This document shows, piece after piece, positions 54,842 to 64,000 of a stretch of 64,000 nt of DNA. Below the pieces are notes generated by a model that worked only from the letters and a program-made list of their open reading frames with translations, did not search any database and was not told the origin of the DNA. The stretch is from contig CP136064.1 of the NCBI GenBank assembly GCA_032622095.1, positions 253,460,484 to 253,524,483 of the forward strand, given 5' to 3'. Position 1 is the stretch's first letter; the number at the start of each line of letters is the position of its first letter. This stretch comes from Siphonodentalium dalli. Its lineage: Eukaryota > Mollusca > Scaphopoda > Gadilida > Siphonodentaliidae. The position numbers and the translations under genes were made by a program.

Positions 54842-54928
54842 ATAACACTTTCTATACTAAATCATATCTAAACTTTTCCTGAAGGAACTAACTACTCAAC
54901 AACGAGTGTTTAGTATAGAAAGGGTTAA
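54842..54928. mobile_element. MITE-G copy 14, internally deleted
   Basis: ACACTTTCTATACTAAATCA, CTTTTCCTGAAGGAACTAAC, then GAGTGTTTAGTATAGAAAGG and GTTAA. Confidence 0.75.
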
Positions 54929-54943
54929 CAGTGAAAAACAGCA

Positions 54944-55057
54944 TACAGTAATGCTCTAAATAATCGACTCCTTAACCACAGCATTCCGACTAAATCCTGA
55001 AAAATTACCCATAATTATGCTGTGGTTAAGGAGTCGATTATTTAGGGCATTACTGTA
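54944..55057. mobile_element. MITE-A copy 10, left arm mostly deleted
   Basis: TACAGTAATGCTC to CTTAACCACAGCA, then directly TTCCGACTAAATCCTGAAAA to the right end GGGCATTACTGTA. Confidence 0.85.
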
Positions 55058-57039
55058 ACTGTTGAATGGTTAAATATTGTATGAACAAGGACATGTTATA
55101 AATCTTGTTTTATTTTATAAGCCTACTATTTTTATGGTTATTTTTCCTCAATAAATGTCATAATTTCTGTTGCCAAAAAAGTCTGATATATTTGCGTGAC
55201 AATAAAACACCAAGGAAAAGCACTTCACTATCACATGTGTTGTAATGTAAGGGGAACAACCATATATTTACACCACACTCACAATTTAGAGAGGCTATTG
55301 TGTTTGAAGTGATATATATGCTCCATAGGAAGCTCTTTATGCCCCAGATAATAATTGATAAGTGTAGCCTTGAGGAAGCTTTATTGTTGAGTAAGTTAGG
55401 TTTCTTGGAAATTCTGAATCAGTGACAATGTAGCTGGGGGTAGGGGTGGAGTATCCAAACCACTTGCGCATATGACTGTCACGTCACCTCCATTAATTGA
55501 TGTGTTTACATTTGTGTTTACCTTCGGACCAATACTTCCTGCTTGTGCACATTGCCCCATTGATAAGTTACATGGCCCATTAACACTTGGGCGAATCCTC
55601 CAGAAATAAGAACTCCAAGGTGTTTTTTATAAAATTTATTTGCCAAAATGTGGGGAGCTATGCTCCCCAACATCGATACCATTAATACTATTAATTACAG
55701 AAACAAAAATGTCAAAATTGAAACATTGAATGATTGATACTGAAACTTAGTGAAAGAGTGAGAATTGACTATTGAGTTATTCTATTTACAGTATAGAATA
55801 CACAATACTTTCCTCAAATATTTAAGACAAGCAGTAAATTATATTATTATAGCAGGTACCGGTACTGCAATGCAAAATATAAATAATAGTGTTAATAAAC
55901 TATATGAATTTTTTTGGCTTTTTTAGAATGGGATTTCCGGCAAGAAAATTGTTTTATTCTTGAACATTGCTGCATTTTAGATGATGATCTAATAAAACAT
56001 TTATTTTAATTGAGACAAGTTAAATATATATTAGGCTCTTTGTGTGCATAATTATTTTGAAACCAACAACTAGACTCGTATCTATAGACTGATACACAAC
56101 CTCATTGTAGGTGGGATACACATAACACGACTCCATGTATATGCATATTTGGTTAATTGCATAAGAAAAGCCATGCATCGATGCTATACAATTAAGTGAA
56201 ATTGACTGTACATGTATGTCCTTGTGACTGTTGCAGAAATGGTATACTGGTCTTACATTGCTTTCAATCATGAGAATAATAAAATTGTTTGGAAAAAATG
56301 CTTTAAATCTGCCACACAGATTTTAATATAAACAATTATCATAAAACCTTTACAAAAACTACATACTGTTTCTTCATCAAAGATTTATTTCCATGCCAAG
56401 GACATTGATCCAGGTGCTCGAGTTCTTAATTTGAGACATAAGTGCTGCTGCTCTTAATATGTGAACAAGAGGCTTCTGTTGTGAAATATTATAGTTAATG
56501 ACAGTACCACCATCATAGAATCAAATATACACAGTGATGATACTGATAACACCAGTGTCAATTTCAAAATAGTGTGTTTTTTAAATGTTTAAAAAAGGCT
56601 CAAACGCTATACAATATTCCTAACGTGCATATTTTTGCGTTCTACAACCTTCAAAGTCACGGAACTGTTGAATAATAGTCAGTTCCTTGGTGTCAGATTT
56701 AAAATGGCCTTGTGTGGTTACACTATAAATATTTATTGTTAAGTAAAATCTTAAAACAGGTTTGGTGGGTCTCGGGAGTCTAGACTTTATATACCGTGGA
56801 CATGCCATATTTGCATGTCTTGCTTATCCCTTGTCATGGGGTGACGCAGTAGGATAATTGATATGGTTGAGAAACAAGAAACGTCTGTTGAGCTTGCTAT
56901 ATATGGAGATTACCTCATTGAAATTTATGAATTCCATGACTACTAGTGATTTTATTACCATTTAATATGAATACTGACACACAAATGACACTATAAAACA
57001 GGATTTCTAAGTGACTTCCCATGACCGCGTATTATCTGT
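55058..57039. other. 2 kb without MITE; perfect short hairpin at 55649-55672
   Basis: TGTGGGGAGCTATGCTCCCC near 55649-55672 is an almost perfect hairpin. ORFs at 56020-56271 and 56620-56808 have no domain. Confidence 0.4.
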
Positions 57040-57366
57040 AAGTGGAAGCCCCCGTTCTTGGGATTGCATGATTTAGGCAACTTTTTTTAGCCGATTTTGC
57101 TTTGCATCACTTACAATCATAAAATGTTCCCCCGGGTAATCAGATGTCAAAATCATGTATTTTTTTTAGCCGAGACCTTCACATACTGTGAAATATATTA
57201 TGAAGGAGCCGGTATTAACTAAAGAATATATTACCCGCATAATTTGTTCGATATTATAAATCTGCTCACAAAAGTTCCTTAAATCATGCAATCTCAAGAT
57301 TAAAAAGTTCGAAGGTTTTGAACTGGTGAAACATGATCTCAATAGCCAGAGTAGAGACTCAACAGC
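57040..57366. mobile_element. MITE-M copy 3, degenerate
   Basis: CGTTCTTGGGATTGCATGAT is mirrored by ATCATGCAATCTCAAGATTA, and AGTTCGAAGGTTTTGAACTG, CATGATCTC and CCAGAGTAGAGACTC follow. The outer left arm is missing. Confidence 0.65.
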
Positions 57367-57445
57367 ATAATTTTGATATGACCTGGCTCCTGAAACAATG
57401 ATAAAATTACAATAAAAACAAACATTAGTTCAGACATCAGCTAAC

Positions 57446-57871
57446 AGTCTGGATATTGTGTGTCTGACATTGCAGAATGAGGTCCCCAGAAGGTGAATTT
57501 AGTGCTGCTACCCACACAGTGGGCTACCATCACCAAGGTCACCCTCTGGAGACCTCATTCTGCTTCTAAGGCATCATCTATAATCGCAAATTATCATTGT
57601 TTTTAGTTCTTGTTCCCTTCTGTTCAGTCTATATCCCCTAATTTGGAGAAGATAAAATGCATAATCAAGGTGACATTGGGTGAACATCACCAACTTCAAC
57701 TGGGGAACTTCAAACTGATCCTAGGTCTCAAATGGCAGTTGAGGCCTAAGCAGTATGAGGTTCCCAGGGGGGTAATTTTGTTTACGCTTCCCCACAGTGC
57801 GGGATAGTGTCACTAAATTCACCCTCTGGGAACCTCATTTTGCAAATGTCAGACACTGTATCCAGGCTTGA
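57446..57871. mobile_element. MITE-B copy 11, long form
   Basis: GTCTGGATATTGTGTGTCTG to CAGACACTGTATCCAGGCTTG, both palindromes and the centre as in copy 1. ATCAGCT(A/G) on both sides (near 57436 and 57872) is a probable 8-bp target duplication. Confidence 0.85.
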
Positions 57872-57908
57872 TCAGCTGGTTTCCGATGTCAAGGTTGTCA
57901 TCAGAACC

Positions 57909-58126
57909 TAGAGTAATGCCCTAAATAGTCGACTCCTTAACCACAGCAGAATTATGGGTAACTTTTCAGGATTTAGGTGGAAATATGGCTTGTTGCCATT
58001 CATCGGAAAGTTCTCAGTGAGAGCTTTCCGATGAATGGCAACACGCCATATTTCCGACTAAATCCTGAAAAGTTACCCATAATTCTGCTGTGGTTAAGGA
58101 GTCGATTATTTAAGGCCTTAACTGTA
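57909..58126. mobile_element. MITE-A copy 11, full length
   Basis: TAGAGTAATGCCCTAAATAG to AAGGCCTTAACTGTA with one inserted A near the end; both arms complete. Confidence 0.9.
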
Positions 58127-58739
58127 CCTCAACTCTAGTCAGTTCATTCAGTGCAGTGATTGATCCACAATGTTTCTTATGTGTCTCTGTCAGTAAGATT
58201 TACTACCATCTGAGCCACTCCATGTTGATGACAAGGAGTTAATTCCAATCATGGGTGCTGCATTCTAATTCTGCTCTTCAATAAATGATTTATTCAACTT
58301 CTTCCTACTATCCCAAGGGTGCTTGTCTGGCAACTATTAGGAAACTGGAGCAAATCTGAAAGATATGCAAGGATGGCAATAAGTTAGCCATAAAAGTGGT
58401 CAAGCACCTGTAGACAGGTTGAGAGAAAGGAGTTGACAATTAACTAATTCTAAATATCACATGAATTTATTATTGCATTCCTGTCAAGAAAATGCAATTT
58501 TGAAAAAAAATAAAAGCTCTCAATGAGGCATATTTTATTCGAAAGAAAAAAAAAATTTAAATAAAAATGTTTGATTAATAGAATACTCATTGATAAGTAA
58601 CAACTTTATGTTATTGATTCGTTTTATTAATTAGTTATAACTTTATGTTATTGGTTCATTTGTAGGGATGATCTGCTGTTAAAGAATTTATTAGCTGAAA
58701 ATCCCTATAAGTTAACCCTAAAGAGTGTTTCTCAACTTT
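58127..58739. other. no recognised feature
   Basis: AT-rich; TTATAACTTTATGTTATTG(A/G)TTC repeated near 58605 and 58635. Confidence 0.35.
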
Positions 58740-58910
58740 CTCTGTCTGTCGTCTGCTTGTTCAACTAATTATTTGAACATTTCTCACCAAAGAATATGAA
58801 TCTTTCTGCACTTGGATTAGCTATTTGTCTGTCTGTCGTCTGCTTTTATTATCTGAAGCACCCTCCGGATGAATAATAGACCATTCCAATATATAACTGT
58901 TATAGTTTAG
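58740..58910. mobile_element. MITE-G copy 15, fragment
   Basis: TCTGTCTGTCGTCTGC occurs twice (58740 and 58830), with ATTATTTGAACATTTCTCAC between and CCTCCGGATGAATAATAGAC after. Ends missing. Confidence 0.75.
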
Positions 58911-59017
58911 AGGCATGTTGCAATAATCCTATATTATTTCCAAAATGTCATCCATGAGTCATAAATAAATGTGAACAGCTTCTTTGAAAGCACAAACATT
59001 GTTAACAGTGAACACAT

Positions 59018-59255
59018 TTAAACCTTTCTATACTAAATACTCATTGACGAGTAGTTATCCCTTAGGAGATGACTGATGTTCATATAATAAGTTAGTTGTT
59101 TGTTGAACTTATTATCTGAACATTTCCCTTCTATAGATAGGACTTCTGTACTTATATTACCTGTCGTCTGCTTTTTATCTGAAAACCCCCTCCAGATGAA
59201 TAATAGACCATTCCAAAATATACTTTTATGACTGATTTAGTAAAGTAAGGGTTAA
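59018..59255. mobile_element. MITE-G copy 16
   Basis: TTAAACCTTTCTATACTAAA to TTTAGTAAAGTAAGGGTTAA with an almost complete interior. Confidence 0.85.
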
Positions 59256-59689
59256 ATTAGGGGAGATAACCTCAGACTGCCGAATCATTAATAGACCAGC
59301 GGTAACTTCGGAGGACCGAATCAGCGTGGCAGTCTCGATGCTTTCGTTGACCGATGTTTGCTCACTATGTTTGCTCAGTGGTGCTCTAGAAACACAGATT
59401 TATTCTCGTTGTTTGTGCATCATTTAATTGAGTGGCTGAGATTCGGGTCACGCAGACCCTGCGCGCCATCCTCCTACTCAATGTCCACTTTGATTCGCAA
59501 ATCTTGCATTTAGTGCGAGTATTCAGAATGATTACATTTTGGAATGGGGTATTATGGGATTGTTTGCACAGTTTTAGGTATTCACAATGAGAGCGGGATG
59601 GATTATCACTGGTCTTGATTAATTTCGAACATCTACATGCATATCTACTCTGATCTTGTGATTCAGTTCAGTTCATAACTATAGCATCA
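59256..59689. other. unique block, less AT-rich
   Basis: No recognised repeat or exon. Includes GGGTCACGCAGACCCTGCGC. A candidate conserved non-coding block. Confidence 0.35.
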
Positions 59690-59991
59690 CTGTGGCTGAA
59701 GGGGTCACCCTCAACGAAACAAGTGCTGAAGGGTACACAGGTTTTGAAAATGTGCTGAAGGCCATACAGTCATACACAGGTTCTGAAATTAGTTTTCGCT
59801 TATGCCATGATTTTGGTAGAGAATAATTGTTTACATTCCAAAGAAAATTAAAATGAACTGAAATCAAGCTGCTGATGGATGCCAGGCTTTCAGGAACACA
59901 GTAAGTAACTGTGTTAGTGTCTATAGCAAACCCTGTGTACCCTTCAGCACATTTTCAAACCCTGTGTACTTTTCAGCACATTTTCAAAACC
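59690..59991. repeat. inverted and tandem repeat next to MITE-C
   Basis: TGCTGAAGGGTACACAGGTT near 59727 is mirrored by CCTGTGTACCCTTCAGCACA near 59930. The right arm is itself doubled (CCTGTGTA...AGCACATTTTCAAA twice). It ends exactly where MITE-C copy 3 begins. Confidence 0.65.
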
Positions 59992-60326
59992 TTAAAGGTA
60001 CTCAATCCGATCAGAGGGTCCTATATTACTATTTCTTTGGCTTTGGGGATAAAAAATATTTGATTCGAGTCGAGGAACCCACCCATCAACAATAATAACC
60101 ACTTGATTTTAGAGTTATCCATCTTTCACCCGCAATTTGTTCGTTTTGATTACGTGTTCTGCCAACTTGTGGGCTACATATCCGAAAATTGATAGATTTC
60201 AAAAATCGATATCTAATCACTCTGAGCTTTGATGGGTGGGTTCCTCGACTCGAATCAAATATTTTTTACCTCCAAAGCCATAGAAATAGTAATATAGGAC
60301 CCTTTGATCGGATTGAGTACCTTTAA
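59992..60326. mobile_element. MITE-C copy 3, TTAA on both sides
   Basis: TTAA, then AGGTACTCAATCCGATCAGA, to GATCGGATTGAGTACCT, then TTAA. Shorter left arm than copy 2. Best-preserved borders of the family. Confidence 0.9.
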
Positions 60327-60354
60327 GCTCTTTTTTCATGTGAGTCTCGAGTGA

Positions 60355-60380
60355 CCCCCCCCCCCCCCCCCCCCCCCCCC
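60355..60380. repeat. poly-C tract, 26 bases
   Basis: The longest C run in the window. Length may be unreliable. Confidence 0.9.
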
Positions 60381-60669
60381 AGCATCACTGTGTGCTACAT
60401 CAAAATTTCAGACAAATCTCAGACTTTTTAACATATATATTATAACTTTCCAACATGTATATTTTAATTTTAATGTATCACTTGATAACCGAGTGTGTTG
60501 AAAAATATTGGCTAAGTTGGTAGGCCAAGATAAAGCTTAACAGCTTGTTTACACATTGAATAAACAAGGAAATAGTTTGGTCATCTATTCTGAGAGTAGG
60601 CCAAGGACAAACATAATAGGGATATTAAAAGATCTGTTATTGAGATATGAAGGCCAGCCAGAAATTGAC
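60381..60669. other. no recognised feature
   Basis: AT-rich spacer. Confidence 0.3.
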
Positions 60670-60760
60670 TAGGTCTAGGTCTCCCATAGCATAGATGTCA
60701 CTAAATTTCACCGTTTGGGGGACCTCAATCTGCAAATATCCAGCACCATATTTTGAGCTC
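60670..60760. mobile_element. MITE-B copy 12, right-end fragment (variant end)
   Basis: TAGGTCTCCCATAGCATAGA, one palindrome arm, GGGGACCTCAATCTGCAAAT and the variant end ATCCAGCACCATATTTTGAG, as in copy 2. Confidence 0.65.
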
Positions 60761-61216
60761 TGGATGTAAGCCATGGGGCTACATAATTTACACTATCTAC
60801 AAAACTGACCCAGCAAAGGAGGCATTGAGGTTTTCTGAGAATCCAATAAGGACTGACCAATCATACTTACAGGACAGGTCAATTATCTCCATGATTAGAA
60901 CCAGGACATTAATCACTCTGGTCTGTAGTATAGCTTACATATAACTGCCCTCAATCAGGCAATTAATCCAGCCATAGTCATTACTCTGAATACAGCTTTA
61001 CCAGTTAACAAGTGGACCAAAATGGTAATTAATGTTGGACCAGAGTAAAAGTCTGAATCATTTCTCAATGTGGCTATTCAGTGTAAGATATTTGAGTCAT
61101 TCGAGGTCACAGGTGATGCAAGGTCAAGCAGAAAGGTAATTTGGGGTTTGCCAGGAGCTCCTGCTGTGATGTCATTTATATGAAGAATTAATTTGCATAT
61201 GTGATATCATGACAAG
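60761..61216. other. no recognised feature
   Basis: Single-copy-looking spacer; a 63-codon ORF has no domain. Confidence 0.35.
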
Positions 61217-61616
61217 TTAACCCTTTACCCAACAAACCGGCCAAAACCGGCCAAATAAAGCTTCAACAGCCTAAAATATCTTCGGTCTGTCTCAATAGAA
61301 CCATACACATATGGATATCATTGGAACCGGCTCCTTGACCACATTGTGATAGTTACAGTTATGCCCTGTGCCAATGCATTCTCTTATATATGCGAGTCGA
61401 CCATAGGTCGCCTCGCATATATAAGAGAATGCATTGGCCTAAAAAATATCTTTTTTTAACACTTTTTACCATTTTTTCTTACATTCTTTAACAATTTTAT
61501 AATTTTTAATGTGTTAAGCCAATGCATTCTCTTATATATGCGAGACGACCTATGGTCGACTCGCATATATAAGAGAATGCATTGGCACAGGGCCCTTCTG
61601 TTGAGTAAAGGGTTAA
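61217..61616. mobile_element. MITE-D copy 3, both hairpins intact
   Basis: TTAACCCTTTACCCAACAAA to TGTTGAGTAAAGGGTTAA, same orientation as copy 2, with both 69-bp hairpins complete. Very similar to copies 1 and 2, suggesting recent activity. Confidence 0.9.
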
Positions 61617-61872
61617 GTGTGGTGAAAGAAGTAGCTTTATCCTATTGTTGTGAATGTTAACCTGGACCTTTGTGAGGTCTTTTCCATAAAAAATAAATTA
61701 ATCGTTGCGAGGTATTTTCATGCATCGTGGTGTACATGTATTTCTATAGGCGTAAATATGAAACAAAGTATTGTTGAGTTCCCAAGCGCAAATTTTGATT
61801 TGACTTCCTCTGATATGACAGTGTTGTTTTCCCCTACATGTATCTCCCACATGCTTACAATCCTAAAATTTA
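61617..61872. other. no recognised feature
   Basis: Unique spacer; the 109-codon ORF starting 61650 runs into MITE-G copy 17 and is not a gene. Confidence 0.35.
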
Positions 61873-62090
61873 TTAACCCTTTCTTAACTAAATACTTATT
61901 GAACAGTAGTTCCTCAGGAAATGTTCAGATAATAAGTTCAACAAATGACCACATAGGATTCCTTCAGTACTTTCTATAATCTGTCATCTGCTTATATTGC
62001 CTGAACATCCCTCCAGATGAATAATAGGCCATTCCAATTGAGACTTTTTATAACCGAGTCGGAGAATCCATTTAGTATATAAATGGTTAA
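61873..62090. mobile_element. MITE-G copy 17
   Basis: TTAACCCTTTCTTAACTAAA to GAATCCATTTAGTATATAAA and TGGTTAA. One arm of the inner palindrome is deleted. Confidence 0.85.
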
Positions 62091-62118
62091 AATTAGTAAC
62101 ATGATGATTTAGTATATC

Positions 62119-62543
62119 AAGCTTTTTTGAAATAGAATGTCTGTCATATACGGAATGAGGTCCCCAGAGGGTGAATTTATTGACGCTACCCTGCTGTGCA
62201 GGCTAACTTTACTAAATTCACCCTCTTAGGGACCTCATTCTGCTTAGGCCTCATTTTTTTGGGAACTATCTATTGTCTCAAATTAACATTGTTTTAGTTA
62301 CTTTTTCACTTCTGTTCAGTTTCTATATCCCCTAATTTGCAGAAGATAAAATGCTTATTCGAGGTAATTAGTGGGCGAACGTCACCAACTTCAACTGGGA
62401 ACTTCAATCTGATCCTAGGTCTCCCATAGCAGTTGACTCCTAAGCAGAGGTTCCCAGAGAGTGAATTTAGTTAGGCTAGCCCACACAAATTCACCCTCTG
62501 GGAACCTCATTCTGAAAATGACAGACACACTATTTCATGGCTG
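62119..62543. mobile_element. MITE-B copy 13, long form
   Basis: AAGCTTTTTTGAAATAGAAT to GACACACTATTTCATGGCTG. Both palindromes (the second partly deleted) and the centre as in copy 1. No target duplication visible. Confidence 0.8.
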
Positions 62544-63222
62544 TTTGTTCAATATTAGTTTTCTGTGGTAAGATGATTACATTGAGATTTATTCATCTGA
62601 TATCTCAAGATAGTTGCACAAAAACTACTTAGGAATTTCCTCCCAAATTCCAAACGGGACATCAAATTGGCCATGAAAATCAGTAATCTTTGCTTGCTCA
62701 ATATCTCAGGGAATTGTCTACAGAATTATTCATTGATAAAACTGACATGTTCATTACTGAAGCCTCTTTTCCATGCTTTTTCCATGGAGATTGACGAGCT
62801 TTTCAACAAACGATCCTGTGTCCAAATCTCAATATTTAGCAACAAGGTTCCGAGTTATTCTCTCATGGGAGGTAATCGCTATTGATCGCTGCCAGAGCCG
62901 ACTATGTTTCGGTCGCTGACAAACAAGGCTAGTGGTCATGGTAGGCACAGGTTGTGGGAAGTTGCCAGATTAATTGGTGGATGCCTCCTTTTTGGTGTCG
63001 GGAACAACTGACCCTCTCTAATGAAAATCCAGATGAAGTGTCTTGTTAATTCTTGTAAGCCTGTCTCTTGTATTCCGGCTATCTATAGACCTTATCTGTT
63101 GATCACCAGCGTGATTAACAATATTGAAGATTATAGATTACTCCCCTTGTTTTCTTCTGCACCCTTTTTCCTGCTGAATCCTCATTATGATGTGGCTCAG
63201 TTGGGAAGGTACATGGTGCATT
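62544..63222. other. no recognised feature
   Basis: Unique-looking; ORFs at 62667-62885 and 63021-63224 have no domain. Confidence 0.35.
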
Positions 63223-63412
63223 AGGCCAAGACATAGGGAGCCTCTCATGTATAAGAGAATGCACAGGCTTACAAGGTCAAGGTAAATATCGTCAGGCCAA
63301 TTAATTCTCTTATATATGTGAGGCTCGTTATGGGAGACTCCCATATATAAGAGAATGCATCAGCACAGGGTTTTCGTAAAATTTCAGGAAGCTCCAGTCA
63401 TGGAAGTGTTAA
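63223..63412. mobile_element. MITE-F copy 4, left end eroded
   Basis: ATAGGGAGCCTCTCATGTAT, a second hairpin with CTCTTATATATGTGAGGCTC, then TTTCAGGAAGCTCCAGTCAT and GGAAGTGTTAA. Confidence 0.8.
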
Positions 63413-63477
63413 CATCCGCTAGAGTTAATTATATCATGAATGTTGCAGAACAAATTCTATATAAAAATACATAAGAA

Positions 63478-63536
63478 ATTGCATTGGAACAGGGTTTTCA
63501 TAAAATTTCATGAAGCTCCATTCACGGAAGGGTTAA
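63478..63536. mobile_element. MITE-F fragment (right end)
   Basis: TTGCATTGGAACAGGGTTTT, ATTTCATGAAGCTCC, then ACGGAAGGGTTAA. Confidence 0.7.
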
Positions 63537-63650
63537 CCCTCTGTGCAGACCTTCCTCAACCCAAAAGACTGGTCATGATAAGCCCTGGCAGCTGAAACGA
63601 TAATAAAATACCCCAACTAAACCAAGCTTACCTGATAATATAACTTGAAC

Positions 63651-63697
63651 ACTTTCTATACTAATCACTCATTGATGAGTAGTTCTATTAGGAAACT
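63651..63697. mobile_element. MITE-G fragment
   Basis: CACTTTCTATACTAATCACT, then CATTGATGAGTAGTT and ATTAGGAAA; truncated both sides. Confidence 0.65.
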
Positions 63698-63770
63698 GTA
63701 CCCGGAACATTGATGTGGGTGGGGGTGGACATGTTGATGTTATCAGTGTAATCAGAGTGTTGGTTCCATG

Positions 63771-64000
63771 TTAACCCTTCCATGGCTGGAGCATCCATTT
63801 TGCGAAAAATCCTGTTCCAATGCATGCGAGTTTCCCATAGGGAGCCTCACATATATAAGAGAACACATTGTCCTAAAAAATATTTACCATTGTAAGCCAG
63901 TGCATTATCTTATATATATGTGATGCTGCCTATGGGAAACTCACCTTTATAAAAGAATGCACTGGCACAGGATCTTTAATGCTGCACCAGCGCAGCTCTC
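63771..64000. mobile_element. MITE-F copy 5, cut by the window edge
   Basis: TTAACCCTTCCATGGCTGGA, two hairpins (loops CCCATAGGGAG and GCCTATGGGAAAC), then CTGCACCAGCGCAGCTC at the edge. The right TTAA would lie just outside. Confidence 0.8.

Overview
This is AT-rich eukaryotic DNA, apparently nuclear sequence from an invertebrate animal. The one gene I can identify is a single protein-coding exon of a muscleblind (MBNL/mbl) RNA-binding protein on the + strand at 14925-15419, with coding part 15219-15419. The exon has a good Kozak context, an intact CX7CX6CX3H zinc finger and a phase-0 splice donor. Its protein looks closer to protostome than to vertebrate muscleblind. Together with repeats of the CCCCCCG...TCCGTCC type, which I associate with marine invertebrates, this suggests a mollusc or another lophotrochozoan, but I cannot name the species. 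No second muscleblind exon, no other convincing gene, and no tRNA or rRNA gene was recognised. Most of the window is therefore intron of this gene and/or intergenic DNA. The many short ORFs (up to about 190 codons) cross repeats or AT-rich sequence and look spurious.

The rest is a dense mosaic of small non-autonomous DNA transposons (MITEs), which I named by letter. MITE-A: palindrome, TA target, mariner/Tc1-like. MITE-B: two palindromes, termini CAAGCCTTGAAATAG, 8-bp target duplication. MITE-C, -D, -E, -F, -G, -I, -J and -K: eight families bounded by TTAA, the piggyBac-type target. MITE-H, MITE-R and a small element nested in B: TTA target, PIF/Harbinger-like. MITE-M: long inverted repeats with a 10-bp target duplication, Mutator-like. 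No transposase gene was recognised, so these copies presumably moved using enzymes encoded elsewhere.

Layout. 1-12 kb: MITEs A, B, G and I, a 30-bp minisatellite and a degenerate four-unit array. 12.1-14.9 kb: the longest stretch without recognised repeats, directly upstream of the exon. 14.9-15.4 kb: muscleblind exon. 15.4-25 kb: MITEs including the chain K-J-D of three TTAA elements that share their boundary tetranucleotides, and a B element carrying two different insertions. 25-27.4 kb: mostly single copy. 27.4-43 kb: nested and abutting elements (C inside a B-like pair of termini, H inside G, F next to G, I next to G) and two TCCGTCC-type elements. 43-64 kb: further MITEs, a 27-bp minisatellite of 18 units, and three copies related to the double-hairpin core shared by families D, E and F.

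The most notable observations are the abutting TTAA elements, the hairpin core shared by families with different termini, an element sitting exactly at the junction of a 25-bp tandem duplication, and a 188-bp segment that replaces 12 bp of one B element and matches DNA next to another B element 2 kb away.
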